NCBI GenBank assembly: GCA_950295325.1
Contig: OX485807.1
Span: 32,828,440-32,892,439, forward strand
Length of the DNA: 64,000 nt
DNA from: Polytrichum commune
Taxonomy: Eukaryota; Streptophyta; Polytrichopsida; Polytrichales; Polytrichaceae
Reading direction: 5' to 3'
The notes under the pieces are model-generated. The model saw nothing but the letters and a program-made list of their open reading frames with translations, did no database searches and was not told the DNA's origin. Made by a program: the position numbers and the translations under genes. Shown piece by piece: positions 52,032 to 63,496 of the stretch; position 1 is the stretch's first letter, and each line of letters starts with the position of its first letter.

Positions 52032-53372
52032 ATGGAGGAGAGGAGGAAGAAGCTTGTGGTGATGATGGTCTTGTATTGGTGTCTCTACATGATTACGCAG
52101 CATGTTAACAACATGCAAGCTTTGATTTTACAAGGTGAGTGGACGAATGTTGCAATTTTCAGCATTTGCCTTCAAAGTTTAGGGTTTAGAGAGAGAATTG
52201 TTTGGAGTTTTGAGAGGCCATCTGGCTTTGTAGACCGGTATTTGTTGGGTTCGTTTACGGAGAAGATGTTTAAGGAAAGGACTCGTGTCTCGCATGCTAC
52301 ATTCAGATTTTTATGTGAGAAATTAGGTCCGTTTTTGAAAAAACAGCATACTAATTTCAGAAGATTAATTTCTGTAGAAGAGAGGGTTGCAATGTCTTTG
52401 GCTAGACTTGGTACAGGAGATGGGTTGCGTATGGTTGGAGAGGTATATGGGGTGGCGGAATGTACAATTTCAAGAATTGTGAGAGAATTTTGTAAAATGG
52501 TGAGACTTCATTTGCAAAAGATTTTTATTCAAGTTCCAAATGAAAACAAATTTAGGGTTTTAGCGAAAGAGTTTGAGAGATTACATAACATACCTTACAT
52601 AATAGGAGCCATAGACGGTTCACACATTCCGGTGCTAGCTCCAGTTATTGGTGGAGAAGATTATTACTATCGCAAATCTTTTCATTCGGCTTTGTTGCAA
52701 GGAATTGTTGATACCAATTGCATATTTTGGGATTATGAATTCGGGTGGGCCGGAAGCTTGCATGATTGGACTGTTTTTCAACAAACCAAAGTAGGAAGAG
52801 CTTGTATGGAGAGAAGATTTCTACCGTACAAGTTAATTGGAGATGCGGCATATCCGGTTCGCCCTTGGATGTATTGTCCATTTAAGGATTGTAATGATGG
52901 ACTAGAATCTTACAAGGCACATTGGAATTTTATCCAATCTTCAACCCGAATGTGTGTGGAACATGCGTTTGGAATTTTGAAGGGTAGATGGAGAATTATA
53001 CAAAAAAGAGCAGATGTTCCTTTACGATCAATGGCAGATATTGTATCAACTTGTATTGTTTTGCATAATTTATGCATCATAACAAAGGACAAGTTTGATG
53101 CAATATGGATTGAAGAAGCGGAGGTGGAATTACATAAACGGGTTGAAGAGGACACAGTGAAGGGAGGACAAGTCTTACGAGGAGAACAAACATCCATTGA
53201 TGAGGTAAAAACATGCATTTTGAAATATGGTACTACAAGAACATTTCAAAATTTTGAGCAAGAAGAAATTGATGCTGAAGAAGAAGCTTTTTTAATCAAA
53301 CAAAATGAGAAAGATGCTGATTTATTGAGAGAATCTACCATTGCTCATGAATCCATTGCCAAAACATTATGA
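52032..53372 (+). CDS. PIF/Harbinger transposase (HARBI1-like), intact
   Basis: 446-residue DDE nuclease that catalyses cut-and-paste transposition. An N-terminal hydrophobic/helical lead is followed by a helix-turn-helix-like segment (VYGVAECTISRIVREF). The catalytic acids are D195 (GAIDGSHIPV), D245 (GSLHDWTVF) and E310 (CVEHAFGILKGRWRI). The HAFG.LKGRWRI signature is diagnostic of the family. There is no frameshift or internal stop; length is normal. The Myb-like partner is encoded convergently on minus, 75 bp from this stop codon. With intact TIRs and target duplication this gene is probably recent and could still be active. Confidence 0.95.
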   Translation: MEERRKKLVVMMVLYWCLYMITQHVNNMQALILQGEWTNVAIFSICLQSLGFRERIVWSFERPSGFVDRYLLGSFTEKMFKERTRVSHATFRFLCEKLGPFLKKQHTNFRRLISVEERVAMSLARLGTGDGLRMVGEVYGVAECTISRIVREFCKMVRLHLQKIFIQVPNENKFRVLAKEFERLHNIPYIIGAIDGSHIPVLAPVIGGEDYYYRKSFHSALLQGIVDTNCIFWDYEFGWAGSLHDWTVFQQTKVGRACMERRFLPYKLIGDAAYPVRPWMYCPFKDCNDGLESYKAHWNFIQSSTRMCVEHAFGILKGRWRIIQKRADVPLRSMADIVSTCIVLHNLCIITKDKFDAIWIEEAEVELHKRVEEDTVKGGQVLRGEQTSIDEVKTCILKYGTTRTFQNFEQEEIDAEEEAFLIKQNEKDADLLRESTIAHESIAKTL

Positions 53373-53447
53373 CAATACAATTTGTCAAAGGACTCGACCA
53401 TTCAATTTTCAGAATCAAGTAGTGATTCTGATGTTATGGAAGAATAG

Positions 53448-54883
53448 CTACAATTTTTCTAGAATTGCTGCCATATGCCTATCCATGTTCTTCAATAAAG
53501 CTGTGCTTTCTTGAAAAGTTGTAAGAAAGCTAGAAGAATTTGAGACAACCTTTTCCAAAATAATTTCTGAATTCTCTTGGAATTTTTTCTTTTTCTTCTC
53601 TTGTTTTGAAGTAACCTCACGATCTTGCAAATCTGATGGTGTTTTGTCTTCATCGTTTTCATCTTCACCTTCAGTGGCACTTTCTGGAATTTGGTTCTTT
53701 ACACATGCACGTGTAGAATTCCAGACATCCAGTTGGTCAAACCACTTACAGTCTTGATGCCTATCCGAACCAGAAATCTCATTGGCCCTCTTGTCATTTT
53801 TGTACTCTGCGTAAATGGTTTTGTACTTCTTCTTGCATGATTCCCATGAGCGGTCAAAGCCACGAATGGCCGCCACCATCCTTGCTTGCAATTTTAACCA
53901 TGTATTAATCCCTGAAATTTTACATTATAAGTCATTAGTGCAATTATATACAAGCATATGATAGGGAAAACGTCCTCAAAATGTCAAAAAAACAACCGAA
54001 AGGGCCTCATTTGAGGCCCTCAAGAATGCAGACAGCATAGGTAGTGACCGGAAAAACCCATAATGTTCGTCAAAACACGTGCATGACTCATTTCTGCCGG
54101 GTATAAACACCCCCCCCCCCCCTGTTGAGAGTTGGCCGTAGAGCCTAGAAAGGGCACTTGGCAGGTAAGGACGAATGGACTAGGGGAGAAAATGCATTTG
54201 GCAGGTAAGGACCAATAGACTTGGGAAGAAAGCTAGGTAGGCCAATTCCTGGTTGAAGCTTTGAAAAATTATGAAAACCATTCATGTGTACAAAAAATTA
54301 TAGAACCAAAAAATAAAACACATATACAAACTTTGTTTTTTTGCACATCTTGAAAATTCTTCTTCCATCTCTCCCCGAATTGATATCAAGGTTTCAACCT
54401 CGTAATCTCGCCACTTCCGACTTGCATTTTCTTCTTCCAAATCTGAACCAGCCAAATTCACCACTTCTTTTGTTGCCTTCTTTGTTGTGATCTCCATTTT
54501 CTTCTTCTTTGCTGGAGCATTTGTTTTTCCTCCTTTTGGTGGTCGTCCTCTCTTCTTTACTACAGGTACATCTTCTCCATTTAGTGCCTTTACTGCAGCC
54601 CGGATTGCCTCCTCCTCCTTCATATCCATGAAGTAATTTCTTGCATTTGAACTCGGTGTCACTTCCTCACTTGATGGTTGCAAATCTGAACCATTACAAG
54701 GAGGCATTCCAAGAGGCATAAAATATCTAGGACTACCATACCAAAATGATCAAAATTTGAAAGATGCATTTGAGGAGAAATGGGCTGAAATTGGGGTTGA
54801 GAGTAGCTCATCCAAGGCGAATTTTGACTCCATGCTTGTCCTTGAGATTGAGAGAATTCTCCATCTTGGGAGTAGCCTTCCAT
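53448..54883 (-). CDS. PIF/Harbinger Myb/trihelix-like partner protein
   Basis: DNA-binding partner expected to recognise the element's ends and carry the transposase into the nucleus. Start MEGYSQDGEFSQSQGQ at 54883; exon 1 runs to 54332 and exon 2 from 53911 to 53448. Exon 1 holds an AT-hook-like KKRGRPPKGGK, a basic run and the first part of the SANT-like domain (RKWRDYEVETLISIRGEMEE). Exon 2 completes it (WLKLQARMVAAIRGFDRSWE, CKKKYKTIYAEY) and ends in a Lys-rich/coiled-coil tail. One apparent 1-base frameshift lies near 54742-54748, between DHF and YGSPRYFMPLG, unless a tiny intron or sequence error explains it. The intron carries two 30-bp direct repeats (GGCAGGTAAGGAC) and a C-tract. 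Confidence 0.8.
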
Positions 54884-55442
54884 TGTAATGAACACAATGC
54901 AAAAAATATTTGGGCAAAATAATATCGATGGTGCAAAATAATTTGAGCAAAAATAAATAGCAAATAATTGGGCAAAAAAACATGCAAAAAAAAGCAAATC
55001 TATACTTCTTTCTGGTCACACATGAGGAAGAAGAAAAAGATGACTTCGAATGATCAAGGAGCTGCCTTTAAGGACGAAAATCGGGAATGAATAATAATAG
55101 CTGTTGGGTAGAAAACGGGTAAACAAATGGCCGTCAGTAAAAGTGGCCGTTCTGAAAAATTATTAAAAAAATGAAAATGATTGGCTGTGAGAATTTCGGC
55201 CAAACGGCCCCCCGGATTTTGCGTCAGGCTTTGACGAAAAATCCGGGGGTCTTGGAAAATGTGTCTTCTTGCTGCCACCAAGGACAAAAGTGTTGTCCAT
55301 GTCATTTTCTCCTCGTTTTGTCCTTTGGGCTGAAAATTTCGGGTGTAAAGTGACCTGGAATGGTCTTCTCGATTTCTACGCATCCCATTGGCTGAAATTT
55401 CTTTTCTCACGGCCCCTCGCCTCTAGTGTAAAGAGGCCCTTA

Positions 55443-56077
55443 GACACGGAAGGAGCATATCAGAGTTATCCTTTAATTCAATGGGACTTTTCCTTGAAGT
55501 TGGTCTCCTATGGATTTTGCATTGGTTGTTTTGCAGACCAATTGATTATCAATAATGTCTCTCTATTTCTTGTGCATGCTTGGAGGTCGTGTTTGAACTC
55601 AAATGAAGAGCAACCTATTTTGGTTCATTGAGGGCCAAAAGTTAGCACCTCTTGGCATGCCAAAATGAGTTTGAGCATTCATGAGCCGATATAGAATGGT
55701 TTTCGTGCGAACTTCCACACTTCCTCTAAGCATGCACCGTAAGCTTACCGGACATGACAAAACAACCAACTCCGGACTAAATAGTCATGTTGAGTTAGAG
55801 GATAACTCTATTATTCTGTTCTTGGAGGCCACTTTCCCTTCTCAAGTGGCCATGAATTGTAAGTGGACTAGCATTCGTAGAGCACTCACTCGATTCTTAC
55901 CTTGAGATTCCTGTCTCTGATGACCCAACGTCTCTCTCCGTTCTGAAGAGTTTCATAGCTTGGAATTCCCTTTTATGGTGGTGGTACAGGTCTTTGGATC
56001 TTCCTTGTTCTCACTGTACGCTTGTGGATGGATTTTAACTCTTGTGGGTCACTATACTGCCTTCCCAATTTGAGCAG
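55443..56077. other. Kinesin-like intron 1, distal part
   Basis: 55455-55800 is the dispersed repeat also seen at 45370-45700. No coding sequence supported. Confidence 0.5.
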
Positions 56078-56839
56078 ACACGATATTTGGATCAGCAGCA
56101 AAGAACATCAACATCTATGAAGAGCACGCCAAGGACGTTGTTCTATCTGCTGTGGCTGGTTTTAATTGTACTTGATTTCTGCAAGTATTCAATGTCCTGT
56201 CATCTGCATGTGCTAATGAATAATGATGTCTTCAATATACAGCGGGGCCCTTCTATTGTTTGACTGCAATTCTCACTGGAGGTGGTGACGAGCGTCCTGC
56301 TCTCAAAAGCGATTCATGACCTTTCTGATGGTTTCTTACATGTTTTATAAAAATCTCTGTAGACAGGACATCTTATTGATGTATGTTGCGAAAACATTCA
56401 GGGACTGTATTTGCCTATAGGCAAACAAGCAGCGGAAAGACGTACACCATGAGGGGTTCAGAAGCCGAGCCAGGAATTACTAGGCTGGTTGTCAGTGAAG
56501 TATTTAATCACATCCGAAAGGTAACTCAGTATTCTTTCTAGAAGAGTAAATAGCTCTTAACATACCGTTCCAACAAAATCTAATTTTTCAAGGGACAACT
56601 AATATTCACCATATGTGTGTACATCTCGTATGATAATCTTCCAATGGCCTCCAAAATCCTCCAAAGAGATGAGATCCAAAAAACTGGAATTAACTTCCCT
56701 TTCTTGTAAACATCGTGGCCACACATTCAACATATAAAATTTGCAAAACAAATACACCACATGTTTGCAAGTGATGTTTCATTCCCTCTCACAAAAAATT
56801 ACATTAAAGACAGCATGAAGTTACAGAGATGGTACTCAC

Positions 56840-57674
56840 AACTCCCAAAGATAATTAGATGCTTCATGGTTCCCACCCACAAAGAGAGTGGGGTAGGGTG
56901 CCTTCTCAACACCCGAATAATACTTCCAGAAGCTATTCATAGCACGAAATTTTGTTGGGCAGTTCAAAGACGGGAGATCTTCTTCATTCCGCACAGCCTG
57001 AATTAAAGCATCAACAGTATGTTACAAAATGAATTTGTGCACAAAAACCAGAAATGATTGCATGCGAGGTTCTTAAACCCTAAACCCTGAACCGTGAACT
57101 CCAACTTGCTAAACCCACAGTTATTTCAAGGAGTTCTGGTGGAATCGATTGCCCATGACACTGGGTGAAGATTGCACTACAAAATATGTATAGCATTCTT
57201 AATGATGTGTGACGACACTCTTTCTATTCTAGGTTCAAGAATCAAGGTCCTTAATCACATCCATGGATGCCAAACATAGTCTAGTGGCATTAAGCTCTCA
57301 GTAGTCGACATAACCTCATTGTTGATGCCTATGATCTTCAGACACAAATCCTTCTTCCATCTACAATTAAAATTGCGTGTGTCCCCGATGAAATCCTTCT
57401 TAGGCTATCCAAATTGCCTACGAAGTATTCCATCTGCAAAGAAACTTAAATAGGCTGGCTACTTGACAATGTCACGTGCACCATAGTGATGCTCTCCTTA
57501 ATTATTATTTTGTGGCGATTGGAACCCATAAAGGTTTAGGGTTACAGCAACCTGGAAGTCGCCACAGCAGATGAGCAGATCAATTTTAACATTCTCCACA
57601 ACCTCCAAATGTTGCAAAGTGGCATAAATGTTGTCCAGGTCGCCATGTGCACATCCCTCCACAGCAATCTGCAT
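56840..57674 (-). pseudogene. DBR1: Lariat debranching enzyme, exons 1-2 only
   Basis: DBR1 hydrolyses the 2'-5' bond of excised intron lariats. Exon 1, 57674-57552, encodes [20 protein letters not shown] and ends ICCGDFQ. Exon 2, 56997-56840, encodes [27 protein letters not shown] and [20 protein letters not shown]. The metallophosphatase motifs G.HGDLD, CGDFQ and GGNHE are all intact, as are both donors. The remaining ~300-400 residues, starting with the YYGGW segment, are not found on minus below 56840, where kinesin-like exon 3 is reached by 56520. I therefore call it a fragment. A telomere-like AAACCCTAAACCCTGAA lies in its intron (57074-57091). Confidence 0.8.
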
Positions 57675-60600
57675 CGCAGTAGAAACAAGCATAGATGAAG
57701 AAACTATCAAAATTTACAAAAAATGATAAGGAAGTTGCATTTACATCACAGCAGCTCCTCTAAAGATTTTTGCAATGTAGCACCTGCTCTTAAAAGATTT
57801 AGATTCAGACACACGGCAAATAGTAAAATGTAACTCTCATCAGGTGTGTGCGGTTGCAAATTGTGGTTGCTGCACTTAGCAAAATGCAAATTACAAGTAC
57901 TGACAAGGGCGGCTAGTTATTTTCAGTCAGGGATTACAAAAATCGCATTAAGGTCACAGCTTGAATGGCAAAAGAAGTCTTAATTCAAGGGTTTCAGTAA
58001 AATTATGGGGTCTGTTGTCAAAGAGCCACAATGGTTGTATGCTCCAAAAATGTGTTGTTTCATTAGACCATAATGGCTTGAGAGTTTTTGGTTAGTGATC
58101 AGGTAGTGCATTTGCTGTCCAGTTAGATAAATGAAAGCGTAGAATGGAGCACTTTAGTTTTCATATTCTGCCCATTTTCCTCTGAGTTTGTTCGGTTCTC
58201 TTTCTGTGGATATTATAAACCAAATACCCATCAGTTTTGCATGTCAAAGCTTATGCTTACACTCCTTCCTTTCAATTGTGTTCTACATGTGAAGTGCACA
58301 AAGACATTGCACCTCATCAACAGTTTTCAACACTTTGGATGGAATCCAATACTTTAAATGTCTTGCTCTTGTTGTTCGTGTCAAGCAGCTCACATTGAAC
58401 GGTGGTGGTATCCAGTTCTAAAATGGCCATGGAGATTCTGATCCATGACCTTGCATTCTCCAACCGGAGCGGATTGTCAGCAAGTATGTCTCCTTCAATG
58501 GCACATCGCTCATCTCAATGAGTGCAAGTAATTCTTATTACCAGCAACTGCGGCTGATGTTCGTGATGGAGTTTCTGTCACCAAAGAAGATTGCAGCATC
58601 TCTGAGTATCCGTTAGGAGCAGGTCAGATTTCGATCTCTAATTCCCACTTGGTTTTGAATTGTTCTTGCTGTTTTTCTTAAACTCCAGTGCTTTTGATTT
58701 GACGGAGGAACCTATAAAGTTGAGTACTACTTGATTGCATAGTCGTTCTTTGATCCTCACCTAACCACACACCAATCAAATATAGGTGTTCCATTGAGAA
58801 AATTAATCGAACAAAACCCGCATATCAAAGGGTCTAAGGTCAGATTTTACATACCTGGTGCGGAGGGAGCATCAATATGTATGGATTCTCAAAACTTGTA
58901 AATGCGTCATGGAGTGAGCAGATCAGTGTCAGTAAGCTCCGTGGTGTCATCGAGCAAAATGCCATCGTGTCCTAATTTCTTCTTCATGTTTTTGAGAATT
59001 ATTGTATAGAGTGAAATGGACTTGGTCGACAATTTATCCTGCACTTGTGATGTTGTGTGTTGTTTGTAAAATGTTTCAGTTCATTATGCTTACTTGACTG
59101 TGCCTATGAAACCTACATGTTTGTGAATAAACCCGGTAATCTACCTGCATACACAAGTCCAAACTATTTGGAGAGGGGGAATTATTGCATACAAGCGTAT
59201 ATCTCATCCATCCAACATCAAAAATTGACCCTCTATAGGTTTGTTGTTGTTTCACCTAACTTGTAAATGTAGGTACAAACGAGGTGAATCAACAACAAAC
59301 CTAATTCACCTTATAGGTAAATTAACCCGGTCTACATTTTTATATAGCGATTACTTAATCCCTTATATGTTTATTGCTGATTCAACTCATCTATAGGTTC
59401 ATATCTACATCATTTGAACTAATTTGGGAAACAAACTTAGATAATAAGGAGAAGTGATGTTGGTATGAATAGCATGACTGTTTTGAATAGTTTTGCTATG
59501 CGTATATTTTTCTAGTAAATAATGTCGGAATGAACAATGCTTCCTAGATCTTATGGTGGCTCTAATTTCATAGCATGAAGAAATTTAATATAACTTTATC
59601 CCACACGCACTATTATCCCACCCTCACTAAATGGGATAATTAGAGTAGTCAAGTGTTTGAGTTTTATAGCAAGCCTATGTTTATTTTTTCACAATGAAAA
59701 ATTGCAGAAACACCCTATCACATTGAATAATCTAAGTCAACATGTAATTATACCTTAATGACATTATTCTAAGTTTTTTTTTAGTTTTTTTCCCCTTTAT
59801 TGAGCAGCTCATGATTGACTTCGGCCTTAACTTCACACCCGCATACCCTCATTGCCTTCCAGATGAACCGCCTCTCCTACGAGGGGCCTCCTCCTCCCAC
59901 CAACGGTGGGGCCTCGGCCCCGAGTGGCTCGTTGTTTCACAAGTGGCTCTTGTAGTTTGTCAAGTGCCTACAAACAAATAGTGGGTTGTTGTTAAAAGGA
60001 TAATTGCCCCCTTTTAATCTCAACTAACACAATTCACATGTCACCAAACCAATTCGCTCCAAGTCCCTAGCTTCCCATGATGATATCACTAGAGTCTGGT
60101 CTTTGTCAATAAGTTCCATGAGCGTTTAACAATCTTGTTCAACGATGTATTGCCCAAAACCAAGCTAAGTCCCTAGGCTCTTCTAAAAATGGAACTCTTG
60201 AGGGACCAAATATTGGTAAACTTGGTCTTGAATGTTCTTGACCATAATCATCCAAAAGTCCCAAGAGCAGTTTAGAATCGTGAGGAGGAACCTCAAAAAC
60301 ATGATCCCTTGCTCCTTTGAAAGATGTACAAGTCATTTTGCAAAGCTACACCAGGGATAAATCCGATTAAGGTATGTGGACCTAATTAATGTCCCAACTC
60401 CGCATACAATTTGGCCTTGACGTACTCTAGTATAAGATCATTCTAGAATTATAATTCACATAACTTCTCACGAAAGAATTCACCTTCCATTTACCATCAA
60501 AGTGAGTCTTAGTTTGTTCTATAAAGCACATCCACTTATCTCTTTGTGTTGTTCGTACGCGCAAAACTTCCATCTTGGCAAAAAGTTATAGCAAATTTCA

Positions 60601-61346
60601 TATCTCCAAATGATGATCCAACGTAAGTATGCAATATTTGAAAGATTAAACAGTATAATATTTAATTGATAACAACACGAACTTGACAAAGTATTTTGAG
60701 GACTAGCTAGTTCTTGCACTTCTATATTTCAGTGCATTTTCATAGGCCAGGATTAGCTTTGGCACACGTGTATTCACGAAAGGGGCCTCCGGAAACATGC
60801 AAATGACTATTATAAGAAACTGACATTGCACATTTGATTTAGTTTGGGTCACACTATTCATCATCAACCCACGTACATATGATCTTGTATTCAATAGACG
60901 GCAGCAGGGAATAAATGACATGGACATACTAAAACATATATATATATAGAAAAAGAGAGAGAGGACAAGTAACAATGGACACGACTCTAAGTAACATATT
61001 GGATCAATCTCAAAATTGGATTTAATGCCATACTAAAATGGGTGTAGAGTGTAGTAAGTTGAGGGGATTTAAGAAATGGAGGTTGTGTCACGAGAAGGAA
61101 GTGATGACTTGGCCGGCATGGGAGACTCCATGGAGTGCTGAAGATTGTGCTGGAAACAATAGGCACACATAACTTATAGAGCTACTTTCAATTTCTATGA
61201 GGTCATGCTGTGGTCATTCTCTAAATTTAGGGTTTGACCGTAAACGAAGAGCGGCTTAAACTATTTTAGTTGCACACCAGGAGTCTGGCACCAATTGTGC
61301 AACAATTGTAGGTAATTAAAAAGACGTGCTACAGCCGGTTTCTAGT
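57675..61346. other. Gene-free stretch
   Basis: No gene supported. A 21-bp-arm hairpin lies at 59237-59257/59282-59302 (AGGTTTGTTGTTG.TTCACCT). 59820-59950 is GC-rich but has no domain. A CAAATATAGGTGT phrase near 58779 belongs to a dispersed repeat. Confidence 0.4.
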
Positions 61347-61348
61347 TA

Positions 61349-61836
61349 CAGTCCACCCTCGATAAATGTTACACTTATAAACGTTAACTCATTATATTTG
61401 TTAACAAAATCGTACTCCCCTCGTATTGCTAACTAGAATGTTAACTATGTTCAATGTTAACAATAATTTAATCCCCTCTTTGTTAATTTGCCACTTATAA
61501 ATGTTAACTTACGAAATACATCCAATATTGTGTGATGACATCCATTACATTGACTCACAACCTTTCAAAGTGGCAGAAGCCACCAAATTTTACTTTTGTG
61601 ATCAAATTATTCATCTAGACTATATTGATTCTTATTTGGTTTCATAGAAATAAAAGATTGATTTGATACACATATTTTATATATGATAATTTTGCAAAAC
61701 TCTCCCTCCATAATTATAATGAATTTATATTTGTTAAGCATTCAAAAAGGTCCCTTTATAACTGTTACAATGTTAACTCACTATAAATGTTAGGAAAATT
61801 TTACTCCAGAGCCTAACATTTATAAAGGGTGGACTC
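61349..61836. mobile_element. pogo/Tigger-like MITE
   Basis: 488 bp with ends CAGTCCACCCTCGATAAATG and (minus) GAGTCCACCCTTTATAAATG, and TA duplications at 61347-61348 and 61837-61838. The interior repeats TGTTAAC motifs (ATGTTAACTCA and similar). No coding capacity. Confidence 0.8.
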
Positions 61837-61838
61837 TA

Positions 61839-62286
61839 TCTAAAAGTATTTGGAATTTGTAGGAGTGTGATGATTTGCAGAACGTCGGCCACTTAGATAA
61901 TCTGAATTGTGTCATTCATTGTGAAATAAAGTTATACAATTCATGACATTGATTTTGTGAAGTTGACCACAATGTGTAGTGAAATTGGTTGAAAGTTCAA
62001 GCTAAATCGGTTGTGTGTATAATGAACGCGGTTCATGATTCCAATGAAATTGGTGAAACTTGTTGCGAAATTGGTTTATAAAATTGTGAAATTAAATCTG
62101 CACTTCTATGATTTCATCTTACCAAAGGAGTATGTTGAACAATGTTCATTTTAATTTAGCGTGGCCCACACATCCACCATAGACTTGCATAAATGTTCTT
62201 ACATTAACTAGGTGACATCCAACGAAGGTGATGTGCTATATTTGTTGTTGTTGTTATATGATAAGTCACGGAGATCGACTACTCTC
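61839..62286. other. Non-genic stretch
   Basis: Short AAATTGGTT-type repeats at 61984-62085; no gene or element ends recognised. Confidence 0.35.
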
Positions 62287-62639
62287 ATGGTTGTTTCACA
62301 CACAAGCCAAAAGCCATGACCGTGTATTGGTGAGGGCCATTCACTCTCATCCAAAAACCAAATGAATTGTTTAACTGACATGGTGTGTCGGAATTTGCAT
62401 AAGGTCTGCCTCTTGGAGGTGGGCTTGACGCAAATTCCTGACAGTCCATGAAACATTAATTATAATATGCTACATATGATCCATGTAAATCTTTTCATTT
62501 ATAACAATTTCTTTGCGTCCTTAATTAGACCTTTCACCTTCTAATTTGAAGTGAACTTGGGCGGTCTTGGCCTTTGCGACCAATGAGATATCTTATAATG
62601 CAATGGGCACGGGCCTTAGTCTTGTGTGTGAAGTGGCCC
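62287..62639. mobile_element. PIF-type MITE, left end degraded
   Basis: The right end GTGTGTGAAGTGGCCC is followed by TAA at 62640-62642. The left end is eroded (GTTTCACACACAAGCC near 62293). The internal hairpin (62379-62411 with 62417-62450) matches the hairpin of the 35.3-kb copy closely, placing both in one family. Confidence 0.7.
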
Positions 62640-62703
62640 TAACTAACATGGTACAACACTTTTAATGCAACGCTACATAAGTTGCCGCAACTTCCAAGGT
62701 GTA

Positions 62704-62909
62704 CAATATGCCCTCTATAAGTGTTAACATACCATTATTCAAATCCATAACAATGTTTTGTGGGACTGACAATATTCTACGAAATATTGTCCACATTCAG
62801 TATGAACACATTCCGAATGTGGGCAATGTTTTGTGGAATATTGTTAGGCCCACAAAACATTGTTATGGATTTGAATAATGTTATGTTAACTGTTATAGAG
62901 GACAAACTG
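62704..62909. mobile_element. pogo-like foldback MITE
   Basis: 206 bp, TA duplications at 62702-62703 and 62910-62911. The termini carry CCCTCTATAA and (minus) TCCTCTATAA, then about 45 bp of nearly identical inverted arm including TTATTCAAATCCATAACAAT. Most of the element is hairpin. Confidence 0.8.
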
Positions 62910-62993
62910 TACTTCTTTATTTGTGTATTTGTACAACATGAGAAATGTAGTCAATAGTCATGATAGCATTGACTCTATGACTCCTTAGTATAA

Positions 62994-63493
62994 GGGCCAC
63001 TTCTCACACGAAACCAAGAGCCCGTGACCAGTGCACTTCAAGCACTCTCATTGGTGGAAAAGGCAGAGTTGGTCCAAATATGCTTCACACTATGCTTGAG
63101 GGACCAACAGAGTAAGTGTATGCAAGATGGATGTAAAGTCTACATGGATTCCTACATGGCATCCAGTGATCATGTTTCATGGTCACATGGATTGTTTTCA
63201 AAAACCATCTCTTGGAGGTAGACCTAACACAAAACCGTGAGACCTTTTCACTCCGAAATCTCACAACCGTGATTTCTCATATTTTATCATGTGTGAGGAC
63301 CCCACATGAATAAAAATTCATTGAAAAATAGCATTTGGTTGAGGGCCCGGTCACATATGACTTCACACTACACTTGAGGACCCATGACCACATTACATGA
63401 TTTCGGAAGTGTGTTGGGGCGGCCTTTGAACACTTTCTTTTGGGCTCTCACAATTTCATGGTACCGGCTCTTGCCTCATGTGTGAAGTGGCCC
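62994..63493. mobile_element. PIF-type MITE, TAA flanks
   Basis: 500 bp, ends GGGCCACTTCTCACAC and (minus) GGGCCACTTCACACATGAGG, flanked by TAA at 62991-62993 and 63494-63496. Same family as the 35.3-kb and 62.3-kb copies; the internal hairpin is eroded (around 63180-63240). Confidence 0.85.
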
Positions 63494-63496
63494 TAA

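Larger units (their letters stand above)
51738..55439. mobile_element. Complete PIF/Harbinger DNA transposon
   Basis: 3702 bp, flanked by TTA at 51735-51737 and 55440-55442. TIRs begin GGCCCTCTTTACACTAG (left) and GGGCCTCTTTACACTAG (right, minus strand). It encodes an intact DDE transposase on plus and a Myb/trihelix-type protein on minus, the standard two-protein set of PIF/Harbinger. The terminal 125 bp at the left is itself a near-foldback (a second TAGTGTAAAGTGAGAAGGGG at about 51838-51857). A hairpin at 55208-55249 resembles that of the local MITEs. Inserted in the first intron of the kinesin-like gene. Confidence 0.95.
51486..56520 (+). pseudogene. Kinesin-7-like motor, first three exons only
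   Basis: Exon 1, 51486-51630, encodes MEKICVAIRVRPSSHEN through GHTFAFG. Exon 2, 56078-56167, encodes TIFGSAAKNINIYEEHAKDV, then LSAVAGFN. Exon 3, 56402-56520, encodes TVFAYRQTSSGKTYTMRG then SEAEPGITRLVVSEVFNHIR. Phases are consistent (145, 90 and 119 nt). The sequence follows the kinesin-7/CENP-E motor start. Two glycines are lost: the P-loop reads AYRQTSSGKT where kinesins have AYGQT, and the residue made across the exon 2/3 junction is Trp where kinesins have Gly. No fourth motor exon is found before the facing DBR1 fragment or up to 64000. Loss of the first P-loop Gly and lack of the remaining ~250 motor residues point to a dead fragment. A far-downstream continuation cannot be excluded. 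Confidence 0.75.

Noticed and set aside
57074-57091. Telomere-like AAACCCTAAACCCTGAA as an interstitial telomere
   Set aside because: Only about two degenerate units; too short for a telomeric tract.
49841-58000. Helitron boundaries around the gene fragments
   Set aside because: I could not find a convincing CTRR end with adjacent hairpin and A/T insertion site by eye, so no Helitron is annotated.
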